64,000 nt of DNA from CALGFH01 sp036003705. GTDB lineage: Bacteria > Actinomycetota > CALGFH01. Where the stretch lies: the NCBI GenBank assembly GCA_036003705.1, contig DASYSE010000105.1:1-64000 (forward strand). The letters are read 5' to 3'. Position numbers and translations under genes: made by a program. Of the stretch, positions 54,801 through 63,757 are shown piece after piece. The notes under the pieces were generated by a model. The model saw only the letters and a program-made list of their open reading frames with translations. It was not told the origin of the DNA and made no database searches. Each line of letters begins with the position of its first letter. Position 1 is the first letter of the stretch.

Positions 54801-56190
54801 GTGGCCGACCCGTCCTTCTACCGCAGCCGTTCGCTCTGGCTGGACCGGCTGGAGGGCGACCCGCTGGTCCCGCGGCCCGCGCTTCCCGGGCGGCTCGACG
54901 TCGACGTCGCCATCGTCGGCGCCGGCTACACCGGGTTGTGGACCGCCTACTATCTGCGCCGGGCGGACCCGGGGCTGCGGCTGGCGGTGGTGGAGCGGGA
55001 GGTCGCCGGCTTCGGGGCCTCGGGACGCAACGGCGGCTGGTGCTCGGCGTTCATGGCCATGGACCGGGAGAAGCTGGCCCGGCGGGCCGGGCGGGACGCC
55101 ACCGTCGCGCTGCAGCGGGAGATGTTCCGGACGGTGGACGAGGTCGGCCGGGCCGCCGAGCGGGAGGCATCGACTGCCACTACCTCAAGGCCGGCGGCTG
55201 CAGCTGGCGACCTCGCCGTTGCAGCTGGCCCGCCTGGAGGCCGGGGTCGAGCATGGCCGCCGCTGGGGGATGGAAGAGTCCGACCAGCGGCTGCTCGGCC
55301 CGGGCGAGGCGGGGGAGCGGGTGCGCGCGGCCGGAGTGCTCGGCGCCGCCTGGACGCCGCACTGCGCCACCGTGAGCCCCGCCCGTCTGGCCCGCGGCCT
55401 CGCCGAGGTGGTCGAGCGGCTGGGCGTCCCGATCTTCGAGTCCACCTCGGTGACCCGCATCCGGCCTGGCCGGGCGGACACCCCGGCCGGCCAGGTGCAC
55501 GCCGAGGTGGTGGTTCGGGCCACCGAGGGGTACACGGCGACCCTGCCTGGGACGCGCCGGTCGGTGGTCCCGCTCTACTCGCTGATGATTGCCACCGAGC
55601 CGCTGCCGGCCACCGTCTGGGACCAGATCGGCTGGGCTGGCCGGGAGGCTGTCGCCGCCGGCGGCCACCTGTTCGTCTACGCCCAGCGCACCCGCGACGG
55701 CCGGATCGCGTTCGGCGGGCGCGTCGACCCCTACCACTACGGGTCGAGGATCCGGCCCGACCACGATCGGGACGAGCGCGTCCACGCCCGGCTCCAGGCC
55801 GCCCTTCGGCAGCTGCTGCCCCAGGCCGCCGGGGCCCGGATCAGCCACCGCTGGGGCGGGCCGCTCGGCATCCCCCGTGACTGGACCGCCTCGGTCGGCC
55901 TTGACCGCCGCAGCGGGCTGGCCTGGGCCGGCGGCTACGTCGGCGACGGCGTGGCCGCCGCCAACCTGGCCGGCCGCACCCTTGCCGACCTGATCTGTGG
56001 CAACGACACCGAGCTGACCCGCCTTCCGTGGGTCCACCACCGCTCCCGCCCCTGGGAGCCGGAGCCGCTGCGCTGGCTCGGCATCAACGCCGCCCGCCTG
56101 CTGGCCGCATCCACCGACGCCGCCGAGCACCGCACCGGCCGACCAGCCCGGCTCCGCGGCAAGCTGCTGTCGCTGTTCCTGGGCGAATAG
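54801..56190 (+). pseudogene. FAD-dependent oxidoreductase (DAO family), two frameshifts
   Basis: The product would be about 460 aa. Frame 1 (54801 to about 55165) has VDVAIVGAGYTGLWTAYYL and GFGASGRNGGWCSAF. The sequence then continues as GIDCHYLKAGG in a second frame for about 30 nt, and as LQLATSPLQLARLEAGVEHG in a third from about 55198 to the stop at 56190. That part has ATEGYTATLPGTRRSVVPLY, GRIAFGGR and GYVGDGVAAANLAGRTLADL. Two single missing bases, one in GGGAGGC (about 55163-55167) and one in GGCGGC (about 55193-55198), restore the whole frame. Everything else is well preserved, so sequencing error is as likely as a real pseudogene. The closest type is the gamma-glutamylputrescine oxidase/PuuB-like amine oxidoreductases. 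Confidence 0.75.
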
Positions 56191-56272
56191 CCCGATGTCA
56201 ACGAGCCGACCAGCCCGGCTCCGCGGCAGGCTGCTGTCGCTGTTCCTCGGCGAATAGCCCGATGTCAACGAG
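56139..56272 (+). repeat. 67-bp tandem duplication across the oxidoreductase stop
   Basis: 56139-56205 is repeated at 56206-56272 with two mismatches by eye (CAAGCTG/CAGGCTG and CTGGG/CTCGG). The first copy encodes the last residues, RPARLRGKLLSLFLGE plus TAG; the second is untranslated. Confidence 0.85.
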
Positions 56273-56312
56273 CTGACGGACGCGGTGGGCGAGGTTTGGG
56301 ATACTTCGCGGC

Positions 56313-57158
56313 ATGACGCCAACACCGCCGCTAGCCGGGCAGCCGGGCTCCGATGCCGGCATGGTGGCGGCCGTCGAGGCGCTGCAGCCGGCGGCCAGGC
56401 GGCGGAGCCGGCTGCGCGCCTACCTGGTCGCCGAGGCGGGGGCGGTCGCGCTGGGGTACACCGTGGCGGTGCTGCGGGACGGGGCGCCGGCGACGACCGG
56501 GCGGTGGGGGCTGGTGGTGGCCGGGGCGGTGGCGGTGGCCGTGCCGCTGTGGATCAAGTCGCGGCGGGAGCTGCGGCAGGAGGCGGAGACGCGCTCGGCC
56601 GAGACGCTGGCGATCGAGACCGACGCCAAGCTGCGGCTGGTCGTCGGCGACGTGATCACCCCGATCGCCGAGGTCGTCGGGCGGGTCCACCAGGTCTCGG
56701 GCAAGGGCGAGCGCGAGGCGCTTCGCGGACAGCTGAAGCAGCTGGTGGTGGAGGCGGCGGCCAGCCTCTGCGACGGCGAGCGGTCCAGGGCGACCTTCTT
56801 CGAGCTGCAGCGGGGCGAGATGCGGGCGGCGGCCTGGTTCGGCCGGGGCGACGCCCCCAGCACCGTGTTCACCGACGACCCGGACGACCGGCGCGGCCAG
56901 GAGGCGCTGCTGCTGGTCCGCTTCCACGACTACCTGCTGGTCGACGACGTCCGTGCCGAGGAGCTGCCACGCGGCGCCGAGCCGAGGCCCGGCGCCGGCT
57001 ACCGGTCGTTCATCAGCGTCTCGGTGTTCTGCGGCGAGCAGAACCTCGGCATGCTCTCGGTGGACGCGCCAGAACCGCACGCCTTCGACGAGACCGACCT
57101 GAACGTCATGCGAGCGATGGCCCAGCTTCTGGGAGCCGGTCTTGTCGCCACCCGATGA
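56313..57158 (+). CDS. Membrane-anchored GAF-domain protein
   Basis: The 281-aa protein has a short N-terminal region with two hydrophobic segments (about 42-55 and 67-79). A basic and acidic coiled stretch (IKSRRELRQEAETRSAETLA) follows, and then a GAF domain (about 105-281) with RSFISVSVFCGEQNLGMLSV and DLNVMRAMAQLLG. There is no output domain, so it would act by binding a partner. A GATACT box 7 nt before the ATG suggests a leaderless start. Confidence 0.8.
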   Translation: MTPTPPLAGQPGSDAGMVAAVEALQPAARRRSRLRAYLVAEAGAVALGYTVAVLRDGAPATTGRWGLVVAGAVAVAVPLWIKSRRELRQEAETRSAETLAIETDAKLRLVVGDVITPIAEVVGRVHQVSGKGEREALRGQLKQLVVEAAASLCDGERSRATFFELQRGEMRAAAWFGRGDAPSTVFTDDPDDRRGQEALLLVRFHDYLLVDDVRAEELPRGAEPRPGAGYRSFISVSVFCGEQNLGMLSVDAPEPHAFDETDLNVMRAMAQLLGAGLVATR

Positions 57159-57201
57159 AGCTGGCAGTGTGGTCCGGGAGGCCGGACAAGGAGGCAGGGC
57201 C

Positions 57202-57381
57202 ATGATGCGGGGCCAGGTGGTTGCGGAGGAGGCCCGGGCCTGGACAGCGGGGCTGTTGCTGGCCACCGACTACTTCGCACAGGCCAGGCGGGAGGCCGTC
57301 GCCAAGGCGAGCGCCGCCATCCGCGGCCGCCTGCAACGTCACCAGCAGGCTATGTCTGAGGATCGCGAAACGTCACGGTGA
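57202..57381 (+). CDS. Small Ala/Arg-rich helical protein
   Basis: A 59-aa frame starting at an ATG with GGAGGCAGGG upstream; the predicted protein is mostly helical (EEARAWTAGLLLATDYFAQA). Its end overlaps the convergent DUF4230 gene by 32 nt. I do not recognise it, and it may not be translated. Confidence 0.4.
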   Translation: MMRGQVVAEEARAWTAGLLLATDYFAQARREAVAKASAAIRGRLQRHQQAMSEDRETSR

Positions 57382-58066
57382 CGTCGGTGTAGCCGAGCGA
57401 GCGGAGCATGCTCTGCAGCATCGCCCTGGTGTTCTGCTCGGCCCTTGCCACCAGGTCGCTCTGGGCCGCCGCGGCCTGCATCTTGGCCTGGGCGAGCCGG
57501 TAGAGCTCGCGCTCGCTGGTCGGGTTGTCCGACAGCACCGAGCCGAGCCGGTCGAGCAGCCCCCGATCCCTGGAGAACACGCGGCTCTGGTCGGGGTCGA
57601 CCCGGGCCCGGGTGAGCCTTGCCCGCGGCAGGGTGATCTCGGCCCGCCTGCCGTCGCCTGAGACCTTGATCGCGCCCTCGCCGAGGGTGGAGAAGTCGAC
57701 CTCGGCGTCGACGCTGCCGCCGGCCACGAACAGGGTCCGCTGGCCCTTGATGATCAGCGGGATGCCCCTTGGGCCCTCCTCCAGGTCGACCACCACCTGG
57801 AAGTTGCCGCTGGCGGCCTTGTACACCTCCAGGTCCTCGATGGCCTTCAGCAGCACCGGCTGGCTGCGGTCCAGCTGCCGTGCGGCGAACGGGTTGGCGA
57901 ACGACGGCCACAGGCGCAGGTCGGTCAGGCTGGAGACGGCCAGGAGCACGACCAGGACGAGCACGATCCCGGCGGCCAGCAGGACCGGCACCCGCCGGCG
58001 GGGCGGGCGCCACCCGGGCGGTCCGTCGCCGCCCCGCGGCTGCGTCCACTGACGCTGGGTTTCCAT
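57350..58066 (-). CDS. DUF4230 membrane protein
   Basis: The 238-aa protein has a Pro/Arg-rich cytoplasmic N-terminus, one membrane helix (about 25-46, VPVLLAAGIVLVLVVLLAV) and an outer domain. The outer part has LKAIEDLEVYKAASGNFQVV, the beta strands GQRTLFVAGGSVDAEVDFST and a helical C-terminus (LVARAEQNTRAMLQSMLRSL). This is the DUF4230 layout; its function is unknown. Confidence 0.8.
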   Translation of the reverse strand: METQRQWTQPRGGDGPPGWRPPRRRVPVLLAAGIVLVLVVLLAVSSLTDLRLWPSFANPFAARQLDRSQPVLLKAIEDLEVYKAASGNFQVVVDLEEGPRGIPLIIKGQRTLFVAGGSVDAEVDFSTLGEGAIKVSGDGRRAEITLPRARLTRARVDPDQSRVFSRDRGLLDRLGSVLSDNPTSERELYRLAQAKMQAAAAQSDLVARAEQNTRAMLQSMLRSLGYTDVTVTFRDPQT

Positions 58067-58075
58067 ACCCTGTGC

Positions 58076-58669
58076 CTACCCGCCGTGACCGGTTGCCGAA
58101 CTTCGTGCCTCGAGGGTACCGCCGTCGGCCAGCCGCCAGGTGCGGCCGCAGACGCAGCCGAGGTCGTCAGGGAGGGTCCGGCCGCAGCGGCAGGCCCAGC
58201 CGGTCTGCCGGGCCGGGTTGCCGACCACCACCGCATGGTCGGGGACGTCGTTGGTGACCACGCTGCCGGCCCCGACCATCGCCCAGCAGCCGATGGTCAG
58301 GCCGGACAGGACGGTGGCGTTGGCGCCCACCGTCGCCCCGCGTCGCACCAGCGTGGCCAGCCAGCCCACCGGGCCCTTGGGGAACGGGGCGCGTGGCCTG
58401 GCGTCGTTGGTGAATACCGCATGTGGCCCCAGGAACACCTCGTCCTCGACCGTGACCCCCGACCACAGCAGCACGCCGTTCTTGATGGTGACCGAGTCGC
58501 CGACCACCGCCCCGCCCTCGACGTAGGCATGGTCGCCGACGTTGCAGCCAGCGCCGATCCGGGCACCGGCCAACACATGGGCGAACGCCCAGATCCGGGT
58601 CCCGGGGCCGACGTCGTCGCTCTCGCACAGCGCCAACGCATGCACGAACACCGACGGGTCCCTGGCCAT
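58076..58669 (-). CDS. Left-handed beta-helix (hexapeptide) acyltransferase with Cys-rich tail
   Basis: The 197-aa protein has hexapeptide repeats (GPGTRIWAFAHVLAGARIGA, NVGDHAYVEGGAVVGDSVTI) and the insert FTNDARPRAPFPKG typical of WbpD/WlbB-type sugar N-acetyltransferases. The coil then resumes, ending VPDHAVVVGNPARQTGWACRCG. The C-terminus has four Cys as C-x-C-G...C-x-C-G (CRCGRTLPDDLGCVCGRTW), a likely small zinc knuckle. TAGCCT (58676-58681) ends 6 nt before the ATG, so a leaderless message is likely. No other sugar-nucleotide genes are adjacent. Confidence 0.85.
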   Translation of the reverse strand: MARDPSVFVHALALCESDDVGPGTRIWAFAHVLAGARIGAGCNVGDHAYVEGGAVVGDSVTIKNGVLLWSGVTVEDEVFLGPHAVFTNDARPRAPFPKGPVGWLATLVRRGATVGANATVLSGLTIGCWAMVGAGSVVTNDVPDHAVVVGNPARQTGWACRCGRTLPDDLGCVCGRTWRLADGGTLEARSSATGHGG

Positions 58670-58769
58670 CAGGGGAGGCTACCAGTCCGGTCCCTGGTCA
58701 GGCACGGCTCAGTACGACCACCGCGTCCCGAGGGCCAGGGACCCGGTCAGAACGGCGGTGGCGGCGACG

Positions 58770-58789
58770 AGCATGGTATGGCCATGCTT
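58770..58789 (-). terminator. Possible terminator hairpin behind the degenerate-receiver gene
   Basis: AGCATGG-TATGGC-CATGCT gives a 6-7 bp stem about 95 nt after the stop at 58885. A longer inverted repeat, GGTCCCTGG/CCAGGGACC, flanks the 58689-58737 region. The remaining 58670-58884 spacer shows nothing else. Confidence 0.35.
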
Positions 58790-58884
58790 CGGAAGCCCTC
58801 TGGTCCAGCCAGCCTCAATCGCCGTAGCTCCCGTTGAGGCATATGGCGTCGCAATGCGAATCGCCAGCGGTTCCGTCCCGCCCG

Positions 58885-59985
58885 CTAGGGCGCCGGCGCC
58901 AGGGTGGTGTCGGTGGTCGTCGGCGCGGCGGTGGTCGGGGTCGTCGTCGGCGCGGTGGTGGTCGTGGTCGGTGGCCGGGTGGTCGGGGTGGTGGTCCCGG
59001 CGCCGCCACCAGAGCTGGGCTTGCCGGTGGTGGTCGTCGCCCTCCGTTCGGTGGTGGTCGTTGCCAGCCGCGCGCCCGAGATGCCACGGAAGACGTCCGT
59101 TGCCGGGGAGCCGACCGGGGCGGCGGTCGACCCGGGGGCGCGCCTGGGGCCGGTGACCGACGGGGCCCGGGACTCGTCCGGAGCGATCGTCGGTGCCGGC
59201 GAGAACCCCGTTCCCAGCGCATCGCAGCCGGGGCCGCATTGGCCCTGGGCGGCCAGGGCGAAGGCGACCGTGAAGGCGACCAGCGCAAAGACCGAGAACC
59301 CGGCGACCCGGACCCGGCGCCGGGCCTGCCAGCCCTGGGTGAGCGGCAGGAGCATCCGCTGGGCCCGCTCGACGATCCCGCCGCTGCCGGGCGTCGCCGC
59401 CACCGGGCCCGGCCGGACCGGCGCGAGGCGGGCGGCCGCCTTGGGGTCCAGCGCCCCAGGGGCCTTGGCAGCCGGCGATCCGGGCTTCGCCGCCGCGACG
59501 GCCGCTGGCGCCACGGCCATCCCGGCTCGCGCTGGGCCGGCGGCCACCGCCGCGGCCACGGCCGCGGCGGCCGCCACGGCCGCCGCCACGGCCGGCCGGT
59601 CGGGGACTGGGATGGCGAGCGCGGCACCGAGGTCGTCGGCCGAGAACGGGCGGGCCAGGAGCGTGCAGGCGTCGTCGGGGCGTAGCTCGCCGCCGTCGTC
59701 GCCCTTGCCGACCAGCACCACCAGCGGCCCCAGGTAGCGCCGGCGGACCTGTCCGATGGCGGCGGCGCGGTCGTCGCGGGGCAGGTCGAGCACGACAGCG
59801 TCGGTGGCCTCGAGCTCCCGCCCCTCGGCCAGCTCGCGGAGGGAGCTCAGGCGGCGGAGCCGGTCGGAGCGGTCGAGCAGGCGGCTGAGCACGGCGGCGA
59901 GCCCGGCGCTCTCGGAGAGGAGCAGCACCCGGCGTGGCGGGTAGCGCTCGCCGTGTCTGGGCCCCCTTGTCATCGTCCCTGCCAT
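58885..59985 (-). CDS. Degenerate receiver - Ala/Pro linker - membrane helix - Thr-rich tail protein
   Basis: 366 aa from ATG 59985. Residues 17-125 have a receiver plan: PRRVLLLSESAGLAAVLSRL, Asp67 in VVLDLPRDD, LVVLVGK, and LLARPFSADDLGAAL with Arg112 in place of the receiver Lys. The two N-terminal acidic residues are reduced to one (Glu25 in SES). An Ala-rich linker (about 130-225), a basic stretch, one membrane helix (FSVFALVAFTVAFALAAQG, about 252-270) and a secreted Ser/Thr/Pro tail ending in long TTT runs follow. It shares its N-terminal plan with the protein at 28461-31877. Phosphorylation seems unlikely; it may bind a partner at the membrane. Another possible start is ATG 59973. Confidence 0.72.
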   Translation of the reverse strand: MAGTMTRGPRHGERYPPRRVLLLSESAGLAAVLSRLLDRSDRLRRLSSLRELAEGRELEATDAVVLDLPRDDRAAAIGQVRRRYLGPLVVLVGKGDDGGELRPDDACTLLARPFSADDLGAALAIPVPDRPAVAAAVAAAAAVAAAVAAGPARAGMAVAPAAVAAAKPGSPAAKAPGALDPKAAARLAPVRPGPVAATPGSGGIVERAQRMLLPLTQGWQARRRVRVAGFSVFALVAFTVAFALAAQGQCGPGCDALGTGFSPAPTIAPDESRAPSVTGPRRAPGSTAAPVGSPATDVFRGISGARLATTTTERRATTTTGKPSSGGGAGTTTPTTRPPTTTTTAPTTTPTTAAPTTTDTTLAPAP

Positions 59986-60076
59986 GCCCACCGGCTGGAC
60001 CGCCTCCTCCACCTGCCGAGTGGCGGCATGCAGCCGCCACCGCTCCCTTCTTCCAGGCGTTCCTGGCAAGCAGGCG

Positions 60077-60097
60077 ATACGGCCACATAAACCGTAT
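60077..60097. promoter_or_regulatory. Palindromic site upstream of the degenerate-receiver gene
   Basis: ATACGG-CCACATAAA-CCGTAT is a perfect 6-bp inverted repeat around an AT-rich spacer, about 92 bp upstream of the 59985 start. Either arm could also be a -10. Confidence 0.4.
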
Positions 60098-60102
60098 GTT
60101 GC

Positions 60103-61272
60103 CTACGGCGGGGTGACTGCCCCGGGGTCAACGGGTGGCCGGACGCCCAGCCAGCGCAGCACCTCGGCGGTGTGCTCGCCGAGTGCCGGGGGGCCGAGGC
60201 GGTAGGAGGGCGGCGTGGCGGACAGGCGGATCGGGTCGGCCACCTGGGGGACGGCGCCGGCCCGGACCACCGGGTCGAGACCGAGCCGCTCGGCCAGCGC
60301 GAACGCCTCGCCGACGTCGTTGACCATGCCGCAGGGCACGCCGGCCTCGGCGAGAGCGGCCACCCAGTCGGCCGCCCCGCGGGCGGCAAGGGCGTGCTCG
60401 AGCAGCGCCACCAGCGCCTCCCGGTTGGCCACCCGGGCCGTGTTGGTGGCGAAGCGTGGGTCGGCGGCCGCGTCGGGCAGCCCCAGCGCGCCGCAGAGGC
60501 GGGCGAACTGGCCGTCGTTGCCGACAGCGACCACCAGCGGCCGGTCGGCGGTGGCCAGGGTCTCGTAGGGGGTGATGCTCGGGTGCCGGTTGCCCATCGC
60601 CCGGGGCGAGCGGCCGGTGCACAGGTAGGAGGATGCCTGGTTGACCAGGCTGGCCAGGGCCGAGCCGAGCAGGCTGACCTCCACCAGCTGGCCGCGCCCG
60701 GTCCGGGCCCGCTCGTGCAGGGCGGCCAGGATGCCGCTGGTGGCGTACAGCCCGGTGAGCACGTCGACCAGCGCCACCCCGACCTTGGTCGGCTCGCCGC
60801 CAGGCTGACCGGTGATGTGCATCAGTCCGCTGGTCGCCTGGACCAGGAAGTCGTAGCCTGGCAGGTCGGCGCCCTGGCCGTGACCGAACCCGGAGATCGA
60901 GCACCAGACGAGGCCGGGGTTGCCCTGCCTGACCCGCTCGAACCCGAGGCCGAGGCGCTCCAGGGTGCCGGTCTTGAAGTTCTCGACCAGCACGTCGGCG
61001 CGACCGGCGAGGGCCAGGGCCGCCTGGCGCCCACGCTCGTCCTTGAGGTCGATGGCGACGCTTCGCTTGTTGCGGTTGACGGCCAGGTAGTAGGTGCTCT
61101 GGTCGCCGAGGAACGGCGGGCCCCAGGAGCGGGTCTCGTCGCCGCCCTGCGGGCGCTCGACCTTGACAATGTCGGCCCCAAGGTCGCCGAGCAGCATGGT
61201 CGCGAACGGCCCGGCCAGGACCCTGGAGAAGTCGGCAACCAGCAGGCCCTCCAAGGCACCCCGAGCCGTCAC
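60103..61272 (-). CDS. CaiB/BaiF-type (class III) CoA transferase
   Basis: The 389-aa protein has LLVADFSRVLAGPFATMLLG, DLGADIVKVERP, the catalytic Asp in LPGYDFLVQATSGLMHITG and VGVALVDVLTGLYATSGILA, the normal family order. It moves CoA between carboxylic acids. The GTG start overlaps the stop of the aldehyde dehydrogenase (GTGA), so both work in one operon: the dehydrogenase could supply the acid that the transferase activates. Substrates are unknown. Confidence 0.92.
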   Translation of the reverse strand: MTARGALEGLLVADFSRVLAGPFATMLLGDLGADIVKVERPQGGDETRSWGPPFLGDQSTYYLAVNRNKRSVAIDLKDERGRQAALALAGRADVLVENFKTGTLERLGLGFERVRQGNPGLVWCSISGFGHGQGADLPGYDFLVQATSGLMHITGQPGGEPTKVGVALVDVLTGLYATSGILAALHERARTGRGQLVEVSLLGSALASLVNQASSYLCTGRSPRAMGNRHPSITPYETLATADRPLVVAVGNDGQFARLCGALGLPDAAADPRFATNTARVANREALVALLEHALAARGAADWVAALAEAGVPCGMVNDVGEAFALAERLGLDPVVRAGAVPQVADPIRLSATPPSYRLGPPALGEHTAEVLRWLGVRPPVDPGAVTPP

Positions 61273-62822
61273 AGGCGGAAGTCCTCGTCGGCGGCCGGGG
61301 CGGCCACGTCCATCTGGGCCTTCTGCAGCCTGCCGGCGTAGTCCCAGTTCAGCGCCTGCCAGCGGGTGAACTGGTCGAGCACCCAGATGCCGGACTGGCG
61401 GCTGCCGTTGCCGGAGCGGCCGTTGCCGCCGAACGGCAGATGGGCCTCGGCGCCCGAGGTCGAGTTGTTGACGCTGACCATGCCGGCGCCGACACCCTCG
61501 CGGAACCGGAACGCGGCCGCCGGGTCGCGGGTGTAGATCGCGGCCGACAGCCCGTAGCCGTGGCCTCCCGCCAACGCCACCGCCTCGTCGAGGGAGCCGC
61601 AGGCGGCAACGCCGACGATCGGTCCGAAGGTCTCGCGGCGGTACAGCTCGTCGTCGTCGGTGATCCCCTCGACGATCGTCGGGTGGCAATAGAGGCCGTC
61701 GTCGGGGTCACCGACGAACCCCTCCCGCGGGTTGCGCCGCGTGATCCGCCCGGTCGCGGTCGAGCCGTGCAGGCGGTGGTGGGGCTGGACGGCGTCGAGC
61801 CAGCCGAGGAAGCGGTCGAGGAAGCGCTGGTCGATCATCGGCCCGTAGAGCACGTCCTGGAACGGGTCGCCGATCCTCGCCTGCCCGACCACGGCGGAGA
61901 ACCGGGCCAGGAACTCGTCGTGGACCGCGCGGTGGGCGATCACCGTGCCCAGCGAGGTGCAGCGCTGGCCGGCGGTCCCGAAGCCGCTGAACAGGGCGCC
62001 CTCAACCGCCAGGTCGAGGTCGGCGTCCGGCATGACCACCAGCGGGTTCTTGCCGCCCAGCTCCAGGCATGGCGTCTGCAGGGCGCGGCCGCAGAGCTCG
62101 CCGATGCGGCGGCCGACCTCGGTCGAGCCGGTGAAGCCGACCTTGTCGACCAGGCCGGCCTCCATGGCCGCCTCCAGTCCCATGGAGGCGGCCGATCCGT
62201 CGGCCTGGACCAGGTTGAGCACGCCGTCGGGCAGGCCGGCGTGCCAACAGAGCTGGGCCAGCGCCTCGGCGGTGGCCGGCGCGCACTCGGCCGGCTTCCA
62301 GACCACCGCGTTGCCGCACAGCAGCGCCGGGACCAGGTACCAGGACGGCACCGCCACCGGGAAGTTGCCAGCGGTGATCACAGCGGCCACCCCGACCGGC
62401 TGGCGGAAGGTGAACAGCTGCTTGTCCGGCATCTCGCTCGGCACCGTCTGCCCATAGAGCCGTCTGCCTTCGCCGACGAAGAAGTCGCAGGTGTCGACGA
62501 TCTCCTGGACCTCGCCGCGCGACTCGGCGAGCGGCTTGCCGATCTCCCGAGTGACCAGGCGGGCAAGGGTCTCCCGGTTGGCTTCGACCAGGCGCCCGAG
62601 CTGCTTGACCACCCGGCCGCGCACCGGCGCCGGGGTGGCCGCCCAGCCCGGCTGGGCGTCGCGGGCCGCCCGGCAGGCGGCGACGAAGGTGGCCGGCTCG
62701 GCCAGCAGCACCTCGGCGACGAGCTGGCCGGTGTGGGCCGGGTTGATCGACCGGTGCCGGCGCCCTCCGCCGGCCCGTGCCGCGCCGACGCGAGAGGCGA
62801 GCAGAGAAGCCTGCTGGGTCAT
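61269..62822 (-). CDS. NAD(P)-dependent aldehyde dehydrogenase
   Basis: The 517-aa protein of the ALDH superfamily has VITAGNFPVAVPSWYLVPAL, AVVWKPAE, VGFTGSTEVGRRIG, the general-base Glu in LELGGKNPLVV, and the nucleophile Cys in GTAGQRCTSLG. It also carries ETFGPIVGV and SGAEAHLPFGGNGRSGNG. The NFPVAVPSW segment sets it apart from the usual W-N-F-P. TACGGT (62829-62834) ends 6 nt before the ATG, consistent with leaderless transcription. It is followed by the coupled CoA transferase. Confidence 0.92.
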   Translation of the reverse strand: MTQQASLLASRVGAARAGGGRRHRSINPAHTGQLVAEVLLAEPATFVAACRAARDAQPGWAATPAPVRGRVVKQLGRLVEANRETLARLVTREIGKPLAESRGEVQEIVDTCDFFVGEGRRLYGQTVPSEMPDKQLFTFRQPVGVAAVITAGNFPVAVPSWYLVPALLCGNAVVWKPAECAPATAEALAQLCWHAGLPDGVLNLVQADGSAASMGLEAAMEAGLVDKVGFTGSTEVGRRIGELCGRALQTPCLELGGKNPLVVMPDADLDLAVEGALFSGFGTAGQRCTSLGTVIAHRAVHDEFLARFSAVVGQARIGDPFQDVLYGPMIDQRFLDRFLGWLDAVQPHHRLHGSTATGRITRRNPREGFVGDPDDGLYCHPTIVEGITDDDELYRRETFGPIVGVAACGSLDEAVALAGGHGYGLSAAIYTRDPAAAFRFREGVGAGMVSVNNSTSGAEAHLPFGGNGRSGNGSRQSGIWVLDQFTRWQALNWDYAGRLQKAQMDVAAPAADEDFRL

Positions 62823-62917
62823 GACGCAACCGTACTGCACGAACGTGGTGCGGCGCGCAGCCCGAAGGCCACGCGCCGCACCGTTCCCCACGATCGTGTG
62901 TGGTTGCCGGGAGTTGC

Positions 62918-63601
62918 CTACCGCAGGCCGAGCTCGGACGAGCAGGCCGGCCAGGCGGCCCAGCCCTGCGACGCCCTCAAGCGCTCGGCGACGCGGATCT
63001 GCTCGGCGCGGCTGGCGTTGTAGGCCGAGCCGCTGCCGCCGTACGCCTGCCAGGTGCTGGCTGCGAACTGCAGGCCGCCGGAGTAGCCGTTGCCGGTGTT
63101 GATGCCCCAGTTGCCGCCCGACTCGCACTGCGCCAGGCGATCCCAGACGCTTCCGCCGACCGGGGCCGACCGGGTGGCGGTCGAGCGCCCGGACGCGGCT
63201 GCGGCGGACCGCTCGACGGACACGACCCTGGTGATGCTCAGGGCCGGCAGCGGGCGGTGCTTGAGCTTCTCGCCCTTGGCCGGGATCAGCAGCGTCTGGC
63301 CTGGGAAGATGAGGTTGGGGTGGGCGATCTTCTTGTTGAGGTCGTAGATCGGCCGCCAGCTCGACAGCTTCGCCTTCTTGGCGATCTCGCTCAGGCTGTC
63401 GCCCCGCTTGACCACATGCTTCTTGCGGTCGGGCCGGTCGCTCTGGGCGGCGACGATCTTGGTCTGGCTGCGCTGGACGGCGTTGACGGGCTCGGCGGTC
63501 GCCGGCAGAGCGACCGCCGAGACGAGAACCGCCGCGCCGAGGCCGGTGACGGCGGTGAGGCGGGCCGTCCGGCCGAGGTGATGGGCATGGTTGCGTGCCA
63601 A
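62918..63601 (-). CDS. Rpf-like resuscitation-promoting factor with LysM
   Basis: Secreted peptidoglycan hydrolase of 227 aa. A signal peptide (1 to about 36, VTGLGAAVLVSAVALPATA) precedes a LysM domain (about 62-107: HVVKRGDSLSEIAKKAKLSS). A linker leads to the Rpf lysozyme-like domain (SVWDRLAQCESGGNWGINTG, catalytic Glu160), which also has GYSGGLQFAASTWQAYGG and two Cys. A TTG start at 63601 is preferred: CAGGAGGAGG lies 9 nt upstream and it gives a normal signal peptide. The longer open frame to 63787 would put the signal peptide 60 residues inside. Confidence 0.9.
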   Translation of the reverse strand: MARNHAHHLGRTARLTAVTGLGAAVLVSAVALPATAEPVNAVQRSQTKIVAAQSDRPDRKKHVVKRGDSLSEIAKKAKLSSWRPIYDLNKKIAHPNLIFPGQTLLIPAKGEKLKHRPLPALSITRVVSVERSAAAASGRSTATRSAPVGGSVWDRLAQCESGGNWGINTGNGYSGGLQFAASTWQAYGGSGSAYNASRAEQIRVAERLRASQGWAAWPACSSELGLR

Positions 63602-63757
63602 GGAAAGAACCTCCTCCTGCACGGGGTTGGGTGGGCCCGTAGGGCCCGGCAAGACCCGAGCGCCGCCACGCGGCGCACGGTCGCGCCCGGTTGTGGGGCG
63701 CTGGCCCGGAGGGGGCGTCGTGGGGGCGCGCTCTGCCTCCGGCTGTACGAGCCGTGA

